Shown one piece after another: positions 46,114 through 54,628 of a stretch of DNA of 64,000 nt (positions are counted from its first letter, which is position 1; each line of letters starts with the position of its first letter). The stretch is taken from assembly GCF_035645195.1 (NCBI RefSeq), contig NZ_DASQNA010000037.1, forward strand, positions 83,755-147,754, written 5' to 3'. The notes under the pieces are model-generated. The model was not told the origin of the DNA. It did not search any database and worked only from the letters and a program-made list of their open reading frames with translations. Made by a program: the position numbers and the translations under genes. The stretch is from Paenibacillus sp. Lineage in GTDB: Bacteria > Bacillota > Bacilli > Paenibacillales > YIM-B00363.

Positions 46114-47126
46114 GCGTATCCCTCCTTTTCGCCGGAACCTTCGGGAAAAAAGCGTCTGCGGACGAACTCCGTCTTCGCCGCTTCGTGCGCAAGCCAGCGT
46201 TCCAGCTCCTTTTCGCTTTTGCCGAGGTATTTTTGTTTGCGCAGCGTCCGCTCGAACGTATGGGGAAACAGGAAATCGATGCGCACGAGGCGGGCTTCGT
46301 CCGGATGGAGCGGATGACAGCGCTCGTATTCGTCCAGCATGCGAACCAGCGCCGCCGCCTCGAAGGGGTGTTTGCCCGCGTAGATCCCGTACATGCGGAG
46401 CAAATCTTTCGACGGCAAATCGTATCGAACGTCCTCGAAATCGATCAGGACGTACCGCTCTCCGCGTCGAAGCACGTTGTTGTTGTGCAAATCCCCGTGC
46501 ACGAGCGACATCCCGCCGCGCCGTCCCGCGCGGACGTCCTCGTAGGCGCTCCGCCGGAGCATCGCGAGCGCGAGCTCTCCCGCTTCCTCGAAGAACGGAA
46601 CGCGCCGCGCGATGAGCCGCGCCGCCGCGTCCCCGCCTGCGTTCGACGCCGCCCAGCGCCGCATCGACCGGATTCGCTCTTCGTACTCCTCCCGCCAGTC
46701 GCGGTGATCGTACCGCCGCACGCCTCGGGGAAGCGTCAGCTTGCGGGACGCCGCATGAAACCGGGCCGCGGCCCTCGCCACCGGGAGCAAGTCGTCGGGA
46801 CGGCGCAGCGAGACGCCTTTGCCTTCCTCCCATTCATACAGAACGAACGGCGCCCCTTCATGCATAAACACAAGATCGCCGTTCTTCGCCGGCACCGGCC
46901 TCGCGAGCGGAATGCCGGCGTCCGCGAGCAGCCGCTCCGTCTCCGCGATGAAACGCTGCCGCTCCTCCGGCACGAACAAGCTCTTCAGCGCGTACGCCGC
47001 GCCGTCGACCGCGTCGAGCCTCGCCACGAAGCTCGATTTCGGCACGCGTTTGATCCATTCGCGCGAACGAAACCGTATCCCGTAGTGCTTCTCTGTTTTG
47101 ATGATCAGCTTCTCCGTTGTGACCAC
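46110..47126 (-). CDS. CotS/YutH-type spore coat kinase-like protein
   Basis: About 338 residues, aminoglycoside phosphotransferase/choline kinase fold of the CotS family. Kinase motifs: SLVHGDLHNNNVL (catalytic loop HGDLHxxN) and VLIDFEDVRYDLPSKDL (DFE in place of DFD). In B. subtilis CotS sits in the coat with CotSA and sugar enzymes. No ATG is available near a ribosome site; GTG at 47126 is the best guess, an ATG at 47204 being far upstream. First gene of the coupled operon. Confidence 0.85.
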   Translation of the reverse strand: MVTTEKLIIKTEKHYGIRFRSREWIKRVPKSSFVARLDAVDGAAYALKSLFVPEERQRFIAETERLLADAGIPLARPVPAKNGDLVFMHEGAPFVLYEWEEGKGVSLRRPDDLLPVARAAARFHAASRKLTLPRGVRRYDHRDWREEYEERIRSMRRWAASNAGGDAAARLIARRVPFFEEAGELALAMLRRSAYEDVRAGRRGGMSLVHGDLHNNNVLRRGERYVLIDFEDVRYDLPSKDLLRMYGIYAGKHPFEAAALVRMLDEYERCHPLHPDEARLVRIDFLFPHTFERTLRKQKYLGKSEKELERWLAHEAAKTEFVRRRFFPEGSGEKEGYA

Positions 47127-47159
47127 GCTCCTTGTGTCGCAAACCCCCTCTCTACCCAA

Positions 47160-47168
47160 CAACCTATG
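47160..47168 (-). promoter_or_regulatory. Possible sporulation (sigma-K/E-like) -10 for the CotS operon
   Basis: Minus strand CATAGGTTG, 8 of 9 to CATANNNTA, 34 bases before the GTG. An AC lies 18 bases upstream of it. Weaker than the divergent site. Confidence 0.35.
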
Positions 47169-47244
47169 CTCTCGTGGAGAAAAAGCGTGGGCAAACCGGC
47201 ACATATTGCGGCGCCGCCGTACCGGGCCCGAGGCGGTCGTCTAT

Positions 47245-47272
47245 ACACACCTCTCCGCGGAGTCATAGAGTA
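47245..47272 (+). promoter_or_regulatory. Sigma-K promoter for the GT4-GT2 fusion gene
   Basis: AC (47245-47246), 17 bases, CATAGAGTA (47264-47272), matching AC-N17-CATANNNTA, 30 bases before the start codon. It supports mother-cell expression of these transferases. Confidence 0.6.
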
Positions 47273-47302
47273 AAGCAGTAACCGGGAAGGGAGGAATGTC
47301 CC

Positions 47303-49195
47303 CTGAATCGCATAGCCGTCATACGCTCCTCGTTTTTGCCGATCAGCGAAACGTTCATTTACGGCGAACTGCTGCACTTGAAGCGGTATGAGCCGCACGT
47401 GTTTTGCGAGAAGCGCATCAATAAAGCCCAAATGCCGTTCGACCGCGTCACGGTCGACCCAAGCGGGAAGGAGCTCGAGCGGCGGGTGCGCCGGCGCGAT
47501 TTCGCGCTGTTGCACGCGCGCTTCGGGATGGCCGGCGTGAAGCTCGCGCCGCTGCGCGCGAAGTGGAACGTCCCGCTCGTCACGTCGTTCCACGGCTGCG
47601 ACGCGCCCGGGGCGAAGCGGATGCGCAAGCAGCGAAAGAAGCTCCTCGAGCTGTTCGCCGCCGGCGACTGCTTTACCGTTCCGTGCGCGGCGATGAAAGC
47701 GGAGCTGCTGCGCTACGGCTGCCCCGAGGAGAAGGTCGTCGTCCACTACAGCGGGATCGATCTGGAGCGGTTTCCGTTCCGGGAGCGGACGCCGCCCGAG
47801 CGCGGGCCGATTCGACTGCTCTACGTCGGCCGCATGGTCGAGAAGAAGGGCGCCGACGTGCTGCTGCACGCGTTCCGGCTCGTGCGCGAGGCGTTCCCGA
47901 ACGTGCGCCTCACGATGGTCGGCGAAGGCAAGCTGCTGCCGTCCATGCGGCGTCTCGCCGCGAAGCTTCGCCTGACGCGCTACGTCGAATTTACGGGCGC
48001 GCTGACGCATCGCGAAGTGGCGAAGCAGCTTTTGTCCGCGCATCTGTTTTGTTTGCCCAGCATGAGAGACAGCGAAGGAAGCATCGAAGGGATCCCGAAC
48101 GCGCTGAAGGAAGCGATGGCGACGGGCTTGCCGGTCGTCTCGACGTTCCATTCGGGCATTCCGGAACTGATCGAAGACGGCATCAGCGGCCTCCTCGTGC
48201 CGGAGAACGACCCCGCCGCCCTCGCCGGCAAGCTGATCCAGCTGATCAGCCGGCCCGACACGTGGGGGCGGTTCGGCCGGAACGCGCGCGAACGGATCGA
48301 GACCGACTTCGACCGGAACGCCCAAACGGCCAAGCTCGAGGCGCTGTTCGATCGCATCATCGCATCGCATGCCGCGCTGGAGGCCGAACGGCGGGAACGC
48401 CCGCTTTTCAGCGTCGTCATCCCGACCTATAACCGGGAGAAATTCATCGGCCGCGCGATCCGCAGCGTGCTGAACCAAACGTGCGACGATTACGAAATCA
48501 TCGTCGTCGACGACGGCTCGACCGACCGGACGCGCCGCGTCGTTCAGTCGTTCGGCGGCCGCGTCCGGTACATCCATCAGCCGAACCGCGGACCGTCCGA
48601 AGCGCGCAACACGGGCATCCGCGCCGCTCGGGGCGAGTTCATCGCGTTTCTCGATTCCGACGACCGGTTTCTCCCGAATAAGCTGGAAGCGAACCGCAAG
48701 TTTCTCGAGAAGCATCCGGAATGCAATTTCTTGTACTCATGGTATTACGACGTCAATCTTCGGCGGCGGAAGCTTCGCAAAGGGAAGCAGTACAAAGACT
48801 TGGATCAGTTCCGCTATCATTTGTACCGGCGCGATTTCACGATCCGCACGTCCACCGTCGTCGTGCATCGCAGCTGCTTCGAGAAGGCGGGCTTGTTCCA
48901 TCCGAACTACCGCTATTCGCAGGATTGGGATATGTGGCTGCGGCTCGCCGCCCATTACCGCGGATTTTGCCAGCAGAAGGCGCTGGCCGTCTACCGCAGG
49001 CACGAACGCAAGCATCTGCCTTCCTCGAAGCGGCATCGGCGCATCCGGAGCGCCGCGCTGAAGCTGTACCGCTGGGGGGAGAAAGATCTCGCCGCGATCA
49101 GCAGCGGACGCAAGACGTCCGGCGCGAAGGCGTCGGCGGAAGCGCCGAATTTCGGCGCAAGACTATTCGGCATCCGAAGGGGGTTGCGTTCATGA
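47303..49195 (+). CDS. Bifunctional GT4-GT2 glycosyltransferase, apparent CTG start
   Basis: 630 residues: a GT4 (GT-B) module at about 1-360, with HARFGMAGVKLAPLRAKWNV and EGIPNALKEAMATGLPVVST, joined to a GT2 (GT-A) module from about 370, with FSVVIPTYNREKFIGRAIRS and AFLDSDDRF. Its N-terminus, if read from CTG at 47303, is MNRIAVIRSSFLPISETFIY, aligning with the paralogue at 45049-46113. AAGGGAGG ends 8 bases before that CTG. The next start, TTG at 47336, would remove the first strand and has no site. Two transfer steps in one chain suggest a disaccharide unit is built by one protein. Confidence 0.88.
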   Translation: MNRIAVIRSSFLPISETFIYGELLHLKRYEPHVFCEKRINKAQMPFDRVTVDPSGKELERRVRRRDFALLHARFGMAGVKLAPLRAKWNVPLVTSFHGCDAPGAKRMRKQRKKLLELFAAGDCFTVPCAAMKAELLRYGCPEEKVVVHYSGIDLERFPFRERTPPERGPIRLLYVGRMVEKKGADVLLHAFRLVREAFPNVRLTMVGEGKLLPSMRRLAAKLRLTRYVEFTGALTHREVAKQLLSAHLFCLPSMRDSEGSIEGIPNALKEAMATGLPVVSTFHSGIPELIEDGISGLLVPENDPAALAGKLIQLISRPDTWGRFGRNARERIETDFDRNAQTAKLEALFDRIIASHAALEAERRERPLFSVVIPTYNREKFIGRAIRSVLNQTCDDYEIIVVDDGSTDRTRRVVQSFGGRVRYIHQPNRGPSEARNTGIRAARGEFIAFLDSDDRFLPNKLEANRKFLEKHPECNFLYSWYYDVNLRRRKLRKGKQYKDLDQFRYHLYRRDFTIRTSTVVVHRSCFEKAGLFHPNYRYSQDWDMWLRLAAHYRGFCQQKALAVYRRHERKHLPSSKRHRRIRSAALKLYRWGEKDLAAISSGRKTSGAKASAEAPNFGARLFGIRRGLRS

Positions 49196-50274
49196 AAGAC
49201 ACGGAACGGACAATGCTGCACCATAAATATTCGCTCGCCGACGGGCACGTAACGGCGCAAATTTTGAACGTGGAAGGGTATCGCGGCGTTTTCGTCACTA
49301 GAAAAAAGAAGGAGCTTCGCCCGGTCGGCAAGGACGTCGAGGTATGGTCGCTCGGCGACATCGAACGCAAACCGGACCTTTTGGAGAAGCGGCGCGTCGT
49401 AGGCATGCACGTGCATCACGGCACGCTCGCGTCGCCGTTCCATTTTTTGAAGAAGGAGCTCGGCCTCCCGTTGTTCGTCGGCTTCCGGGGCAACGACGCG
49501 ACCGCGTATCCGAGGAAGAACGCGGAAAACCTGGAGTCGCTGCGCAAGCTGTTCAAGCTCGCGGACCGATTTTTCCCGGTATGCGAGCATCTGAAGCGCG
49601 AAATTATGCGTCTCGGCTGCCCGGAGGAGAAAATCCGGGTGCTGTACGGCGGCGTCGACCTGAACCGGTTCGAGTTTCGGCCGCGGACCGTGGAGGCGGA
49701 CGAGAAGCTCCGCGTGCTCGCGGTCGGGCGCTTCGTAGAGAAGAAAGGCTTCGACGTGCTGATTCAGGCGTTCGCCGAGCTGAAGCGGCGGCGCGAGAAA
49801 GCGAAACTCGTCTTGATCGGCGAGGGGCCGTTGGAACCGCAGTACCGAAAGCTGATCGACCGCGCCGGCCTCGGCAAAAGCGTTAAGCTGATCCCGTGGG
49901 TCGACTATCGAAGCATTCACGAGGCGTATGCGAAATCCCACATCTTCTGCGCGCCGAGCGTCACCGACGCGAACGGCAATCAAGAGGGCATTCCGAACAC
50001 GCTGAAGGAAGCGATGGCTACCGGCATGCCGGTCGTTTCGACGAAGCATGCGGGCATTCCGGAGCTGGTCGAGCATCGGAAATCCGGCCTGCTCGTCCCG
50101 GAGCGCGACGCGAAGAAGCTGGCGGAAGCGCTCGTGTGGATGGCGGAGCATCCCGAGTGGTGGTCGGAATTCGGAGGCAACGCGAGAAAGAAGGTCGAGC
50201 GGGATTTCAATTTGCGGACGCAGCTCGGCAAGCAGAAGAATTTTTACGACGAAGTGATCGGTAACCGGTCGTAA
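49192..50274 (+). CDS. Family 4 glycosyltransferase
   Basis: 360-residue GT-B transferase. VGFRGNDATAYPRKN and the donor site EGIPNTLKEAMATGMPVVST, then HAGIPELVEHRKSGLLVPER, match the paralogous GT4 proteins of the cluster. ATG at 49192 overlaps the fusion gene's stop (ATGA) with GGGGG 8 bases upstream, so the two are coupled. A terminator follows. Confidence 0.92.
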   Translation: MKDTERTMLHHKYSLADGHVTAQILNVEGYRGVFVTRKKKELRPVGKDVEVWSLGDIERKPDLLEKRRVVGMHVHHGTLASPFHFLKKELGLPLFVGFRGNDATAYPRKNAENLESLRKLFKLADRFFPVCEHLKREIMRLGCPEEKIRVLYGGVDLNRFEFRPRTVEADEKLRVLAVGRFVEKKGFDVLIQAFAELKRRREKAKLVLIGEGPLEPQYRKLIDRAGLGKSVKLIPWVDYRSIHEAYAKSHIFCAPSVTDANGNQEGIPNTLKEAMATGMPVVSTKHAGIPELVEHRKSGLLVPERDAKKLAEALVWMAEHPEWWSEFGGNARKKVERDFNLRTQLGKQKNFYDEVIGNRS

Positions 50275-50298
50275 AGCGGAGGAATTACGAAGAATTAC

Positions 50299-50329
50299 GG
50301 GGGAGGCGGGGCAGCCTCCTCTTGTTTTC
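50299..50329 (+). terminator. Terminator after the GT4 gene
   Basis: GGGGAGGC (50300-50307), GGGGCA loop, GCCTCCTC (50314-50321), then TTGTTTTC. Confidence 0.7.
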
Positions 50330-50366
50330 GTTCCGTCGTCGGACGAGCCGCCCCGCGCCGCGGACG

Positions 50367-51440
50367 TCACCGCGGCAGATGCATTTGGGAATGGTCGCCC
50401 ACCCATAGTCTCGCGCGCTTCGGCGGCTGCGATTGGCCGATCACGCGCGCGTCGGCGCCGATTAAGCTTTCGTCGATGCGGGTAGGCACGTTATCGAGCA
50501 CCGCATGCTCCATGACGATGCTGTTCTCCACCTCGCTGCCGCGGACGACCGCATGGTCGGCGATCGCCGTGTACGGGCCGATGTAGCTGTTCTCGATCCG
50601 GCATCCTCGGCCGATGACGACGGGACCGCGGATGACGCTGTCGATGATTACGGTATTCTCGCCGACGACGACCGGGCTCGTGACGTTGGAGCGGGCGTCG
50701 ATGTCGCCCTTCACTCGCAGCCCTTCGAGCCGCCTCAAAAAGTGCTGGTTGCACAAGATCAAATCCTTCGGCTGACCGGTGTCCTTCCACCAATACGGCG
50801 AGCGGAACACCCCGACCTGCCGGCCGTCCTCCACCAGCTTTTGGATCGCGTCGGTCAGCTCGTATTCGCCCCGCGCCGACGGACGCAGTCCCGCGATCGC
50901 GCGGAAAATCGACGCGCGGAACAAGTACACTCCGTTGATGGCGAGATTGCTCGGCGGGTGCTTCGGCTTCTCGACCACTCGGACGAGACGGTCGCCGTCG
51001 AGCTGCACGACGCCGAACTGCTCCGGACGGTCGACCGGGCTGACGGACACGAGGCCTTCGAGCCGTTCGAGCCGGAACCGCTCGATCAGCGGCGAGAGCG
51101 GGCCGTCGATGACGTTGTCGCCTAAATACAACAGAAAGTCGTCGCCCCCCACGTAGTCCTCCGCCACCCTCACGGCGTCCGCGAGCCCGAGCGGCTCCGG
51201 CTGTTCGACCAGCGTAATCTTGATATTCCACGGCGCGCCCCCCCGGAGCGCCTCGTCGAACGACTTCCGGTAGCCGGGAGGAACGACGACGGCTATATCC
51301 GCGATGCCCGCGCGGACCATGGATTCGATGCCGTAGAACAGCACCGGTTTGTTCATGACCGGCAGGAGATGCTTCGGCCGGGAGAAGGTGAGCGGACGCA
51401 GCCGCGAACCCCTGCCGGCGCATAAGAGTAAGCCCTTCAC
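50367..51440 (-). CDS. Nucleotide-sugar pyrophosphorylase (RfbA/RmlA long form)
   Basis: 357-residue sugar-1-phosphate nucleotidylyltransferase. N-terminal transferase domain: KGLLLCAGRGSRLRPLT (GxGTRL-like, here GRGSRL), PVMNKPVLFYGIE, YLGDNVID and VEKPKHPPSN. The C-terminal 130 residues form a left-handed beta-helix (VVVGENTVIIDSVIRGPVVI). The domain pattern fits glucose-1-phosphate thymidylyl- or uridylyltransferases. GTG at 51440 with GGAGGG 7 bases upstream is the start. It probably makes an activated sugar for the adjacent transferases. Confidence 0.9.
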   Translation of the reverse strand: MKGLLLCAGRGSRLRPLTFSRPKHLLPVMNKPVLFYGIESMVRAGIADIAVVVPPGYRKSFDEALRGGAPWNIKITLVEQPEPLGLADAVRVAEDYVGGDDFLLYLGDNVIDGPLSPLIERFRLERLEGLVSVSPVDRPEQFGVVQLDGDRLVRVVEKPKHPPSNLAINGVYLFRASIFRAIAGLRPSARGEYELTDAIQKLVEDGRQVGVFRSPYWWKDTGQPKDLILCNQHFLRRLEGLRVKGDIDARSNVTSPVVVGENTVIIDSVIRGPVVIGRGCRIENSYIGPYTAIADHAVVRGSEVENSIVMEHAVLDNVPTRIDESLIGADARVIGQSQPPKRARLWVGDHSQMHLPR

Positions 51441-51665
51441 TAGGTATCCCTCCACGCTGTAATGACGTTGAAACGCGACAATCGTCTCCCTTTACTGTAT
51501 GGCAGATGCCGCGCGAAAGGCACGGTAACTATCATGGGGCGTTCGACTAAATGTACAGCCGTTCGCCCTTTGGGCGCGGCGAAAGCGGAGGGCGCGGCAA
51601 AAGCGGCGCGGCGAAGCGGTTCGCGGAATTCGCAGCCGGGCATAGGAAAAATTCGCATTTCTTAG

Positions 51666-51671
51666 TATAAT
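51666..51671 (+). promoter_or_regulatory. -10 of the psd operon
   Basis: TATAAT, 38 bases before the start of the small Cys-rich gene; the -35 is poor. The gap 51441-51708 holds nothing else supported. Confidence 0.45.
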
Positions 51672-51708
51672 AACCGAGTGAACTAACGGAAGGGATGGAA
51701 TCCGCCGT

Positions 51709-51915
51709 ATGCCTGAGCTTGTAGGGTTGAAACGAAAGTTGCTGCAGCTCACGTCCGAGCTCGTGTCGGGCTGCCCGTTCTGCGTCTCCGTCTCGAACGA
51801 CGTCGAGAGCAAAGCGCCGATCTGCTGCACGAAATGGTCCGGCTCATCGTACCCTGTAAACGTCAACTCAGCCACCTGTTTGTCTTGCGGCGAATACCGA
51901 AAAACGACGACCTGA
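51709..51915 (+). CDS. Small Cys-rich protein, possible zinc ribbon
   Basis: 68 residues starting MPELVGLKRKLLQLTSELVS. Five cysteines: CPFC at 22-25, CC near 39-40 and CLSC near 57-60, giving two CxxC pairs about 32 residues apart, as in a small zinc ribbon or rubredoxin-like fold. GGAAGGGATGG lies upstream, and it is 19 bases before psd, so they are likely cotranscribed. Family not recognised. Confidence 0.6.
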   Translation: MPELVGLKRKLLQLTSELVSGCPFCVSVSNDVESKAPICCTKWSGSSYPVNVNSATCLSCGEYRKTTT

Positions 51916-51934
51916 TTTAGGAGACCCGGACATC

Positions 51935-52735
51935 ATGTGGAATATGATCTTTCGCACGTTAACCGAGCTGACCTCGAGACCCGCCCTCGCGAAGCTTGCC
52001 GGCGCGTTCGCCAAATCGCCCGCGAGCCGCAGGCTGATCCCGAGATTCGCGGCCATGTACCGCATCGCGGTCGAAGAGGCGGAGCTCTCTATCGAGGAGT
52101 ACGCCTCTCTCAACGATTTCTTCATCCGCCGGCTGAAGGCGGAGGCGCGCGCCGTCGACGCCGGCGAGCGGTCCGTCGTCAGCCCCGTCGACGGCACGGT
52201 CGCCGACGCGGGCGTCGTCGGACCGGAGCGCGCTTTCCTGGTGAAAGGCCAGACGTACACCGTCGACGAGCTCTTGAACGGCTCGCCGCACGCATCGCGG
52301 TACGACGGCGGAACGTTCGCGGTCATTTATTTGTCGCCGGCCGATTACCACCGCATCCATTCGCCGATCGACGCGGCCGTCATCGAAAGCGACCGCATCC
52401 CGGGCAAGGTGTATCCGGTGAACGATCCGTCCATGCGCCTTATGCGGAAGGTGCTGTCCCGGAACGCCCGCCTCGTCACGTATTTAGAAAGCTGCGGAAC
52501 GACGACCGCGCTCGTGAAGGTCGGCGCGATGAACGTCGGCTCCATCCGCTATGTCGCCGGCGACCGGCCGCCCGAACGCGTTAAGAAGGGCGAGGAGCTC
52601 GCCTATTTCGAATTCGGGTCCACCGTCGTCCTCTTGTGGGAGAAAGGCGCGTTCGTCCCGTCCGAACGGCTCGCCGCCGGAGCGAAGCTCCGCATGGGCG
52701 AGAAAATCGGCGACATCCCCGCCGCTCGCGGATGA
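51935..52735 (+). CDS. psd: Phosphatidylserine decarboxylase
   Basis: 266-residue pyruvoyl-dependent decarboxylase that makes phosphatidylethanolamine. Motifs: NDFFIRRLK, SPVDGTV, YLSPADYHRIHSP and the self-cleavage site in YFEFGSTVVLLW, where Gly-Ser splits to alpha and beta chains (FGST here instead of LGST). Length is typical of the short Gram-positive form. It starts at ATG 51935 behind AGGAGA. Confidence 0.95.
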   Translation: MWNMIFRTLTELTSRPALAKLAGAFAKSPASRRLIPRFAAMYRIAVEEAELSIEEYASLNDFFIRRLKAEARAVDAGERSVVSPVDGTVADAGVVGPERAFLVKGQTYTVDELLNGSPHASRYDGGTFAVIYLSPADYHRIHSPIDAAVIESDRIPGKVYPVNDPSMRLMRKVLSRNARLVTYLESCGTTTALVKVGAMNVGSIRYVAGDRPPERVKKGEELAYFEFGSTVVLLWEKGAFVPSERLAAGAKLRMGEKIGDIPAARG

Positions 52736-52760
52736 CGCCCCCGCGGCGCCGTGATATAAT
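52732..52760 (+). promoter_or_regulatory. Sigma-A promoter of the aminotransferase
   Basis: ATGACG (52732-52737), 17 bases, TATAAT (52755-52760), 38 bases before the ATG and overlapping the end of psd. Confidence 0.55.
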
Positions 52761-52798
52761 ACACGAAAACCTTTTGTCGGAAGGAATGACCTGTTTCC

Positions 52799-54109
52799 AT
52801 GAATCCCCAAGCGGTCCAAGTCAACGAAACGCTGAAGAGCGCGAACCCGGCGGCGTACGACATGCTGTCGCGGCTCGGTCAGTCGATCTATTTCCCGAAG
52901 GTCGGCATTTTGAACCAGTCGGCCGAGGCGAAGAAGCTGGCCAAGACGTTCAACGCGACGATCGGCATCGCGACGGAAGGCAAGACGCCGATGCACCTTG
53001 CCTTGCTGCAGGACAATTTGTCCGAATACGCGCCGGCCGATCTGTACCCGTACGCGCCGCCGGAAGGCAAGCCCGAGCTGCGCGCGGTATGGCGCGAGAA
53101 GATGCTGAAGGAAAACCCGTCGCTCGCGGGCAAAACGTTCAGCAACCCGATCGTCACGAACGCGCTCACGCACGGGCTCAGCATCGTGGCCGATCTGTTC
53201 GCGGACGAAGGCGACGCGGTCGTCATGCCGGAGAAAAACTGGGAGAACTATGAGCTGACGTTCGGCATCCGCCGCGGCGCCCGCATCGTGACGTTCCCGC
53301 TGTACGACGAGGCCGGCAAGTTCAACAGCGCCGGGCTGCTGGACGCCGTTCTCGCCCAGAAAGAGCGCGGCAAAGCGATCGTCGTCCTCAACTTCCCGAA
53401 CAATCCGACGGGCTACACGCCGACGAACGCCGAAGCGGAAGGCATCGTCGCCGCCGTCAAAGCCGGCGCGGAAGCGGGCGTCAAGACCGTCGTCGTGACG
53501 GACGACGCGTACTTCGGCCTGTTCTTCGAAGACTCGGTCCGCGAATCGCTGTTCGGCCGGTTGATCGGCCTTCATCCGAACGTGCTGCCGATCAAAGTCG
53601 ACGGCGCGACGAAGGAAGAATTCGTCTGGGGCTTCCGCGTCGGCTTCATCACGTTCGGCGCCGGATCGGTCGAGGCGAACGAAGCGCTGGAGCAGAAGAC
53701 GCTCGGCATAATCCGCGCGACCGTTTCGAGCTGCGCCCACCCGTCGCAGACGTTCGTACTGAAGGCGCTGCAGCATCCGGATTTCGACGCGCAGCGCGCC
53801 GAGAAGGTCGAAATTTTGAAAGCCCGCGCGAACCGGACGAAGCAGGTGCTCGACAGCGGCAAATACGACGACGCTTGGGATTACTATCCGTTCAACTCCG
53901 GCTACTTCATGTGCTTGAAGCTCAAGACGGTGAACGCCGAGGCGCTTCGCCGCCATGCGCTCGAGAAGTACGGCGTCGGCACGATCGCTCTCGGAGACAC
54001 CGATCTGCGCGTCGCGTTCTCGTGCCTTGAAGAAGGCGACATCGCCCAGCTGTTCGAACTGCTGTACCAAGGCGTGAAAGAATTGGAACAAGTACAGGTC
54101 AAACCTTAG
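52799..54109 (+). CDS. PLP-dependent class I/II aminotransferase
   Basis: 436-residue fold-type I enzyme. Conserved features: VLNFPNNPTGY (substrate/PLP Asn), VVTDDAYFGLF (Asp pairing with pyridine N), the PLP Lys in KVDGATKEEFVWGFRVGF, and DLRVAFSCLEE near the end (carboxylate Arg). It is like aromatic/aspartate-type aminotransferases in fold; the amino donor is not evident. It has its own promoter and terminator, so is a single unit. Confidence 0.9.
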   Translation: MNPQAVQVNETLKSANPAAYDMLSRLGQSIYFPKVGILNQSAEAKKLAKTFNATIGIATEGKTPMHLALLQDNLSEYAPADLYPYAPPEGKPELRAVWREKMLKENPSLAGKTFSNPIVTNALTHGLSIVADLFADEGDAVVMPEKNWENYELTFGIRRGARIVTFPLYDEAGKFNSAGLLDAVLAQKERGKAIVVLNFPNNPTGYTPTNAEAEGIVAAVKAGAEAGVKTVVVTDDAYFGLFFEDSVRESLFGRLIGLHPNVLPIKVDGATKEEFVWGFRVGFITFGAGSVEANEALEQKTLGIIRATVSSCAHPSQTFVLKALQHPDFDAQRAEKVEILKARANRTKQVLDSGKYDDAWDYYPFNSGYFMCLKLKTVNAEALRRHALEKYGVGTIALGDTDLRVAFSCLEEGDIAQLFELLYQGVKELEQVQVKP

Positions 54110-54118
54110 CCGAATGAA

Positions 54119-54165
54119 GAAAGCCGCTCCGCCCGTCATGCGAATGACGGCGAAGCGGCTTTTTA
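54119..54165 (+). terminator. Terminator after the aminotransferase
   Basis: AAGCCGCTCCGCC... pairs with ...GGCGAAGCGGCTTTTTATT, enclosing GTCATGCGAATGAC, which itself can pair. Confidence 0.85.
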
Positions 54166-54291
54166 TTTGCGTTGGCCTCAGTTACGCTTGCTGCTGCACG
54201 AGACGATAGTCCGTTGCGCGTACGCCGCAACATTACAGCGAAACTTCGCTCCGAAGAGGACGCTCGGCGAACGAATTCCGCCCGGCGACGC

Positions 54292-54498
54292 TTATCCGCC
54301 GAAGAAGAAATCGATCGCGTTCGACGCTTTGGACGACTTTCGATGGTAAAACTCGGAGTATCCGCAATGTTTACAATACACGACGATAAATTCGTTGTTT
54401 TGGATATCGAACATTTTCGACAGCCCCGTCCCGGTCATAGCGACTTCTTTCGTAGCGGCGTCTCTGCTTCCGCACTTTAGGCAGCCTCCGGCGCTCAT
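54292..54498 (-). CDS. Zinc-ribbon protein (COG3478-like)
   Basis: 68 residues, start MSAGGCLKCGSRDAATKEVA, with CxxC at 6-9 (CLKC) and a second CxxC in VVYCKHCGYSEFY (about 42-45). This is the pattern of the small predicted nucleic-acid-binding Zn-ribbon family. The gap 54166-54291 upstream on the plus side holds nothing else. Function unknown; probably a single-gene unit. Confidence 0.78.
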   Translation of the reverse strand: MSAGGCLKCGSRDAATKEVAMTGTGLSKMFDIQNNEFIVVYCKHCGYSEFYHRKSSKASNAIDFFFGG

Positions 54499-54572
54499 TC
54501 GCGCACGCTCCTTTCGTCGATCATATATTCTTATTTACGAAACGAACGCCCCCTTCGTTCCTGCGAGGTCAA

Positions 54573-54607
54573 TAAAAAACGACCCCCGCCGCGCGGGAGT
54601 CGTTCTG
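54573..54607 (-). terminator. Terminator after the M29 aminopeptidase
   Basis: Minus strand AACGACTCCCGC-GCG-GCGGGGGTCGTT then TTTTATT, just past the stop. Confidence 0.85.
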
Positions 54608-54628
54608 CGTTCCCAAAATCGTCTTACG

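Noticed and set aside
51492..51875. 127-codon minus-strand frame upstream of psd.
   Set aside because: It is antisense to the small Cys-rich gene, lacks a ribosome site and has no recognisable features.
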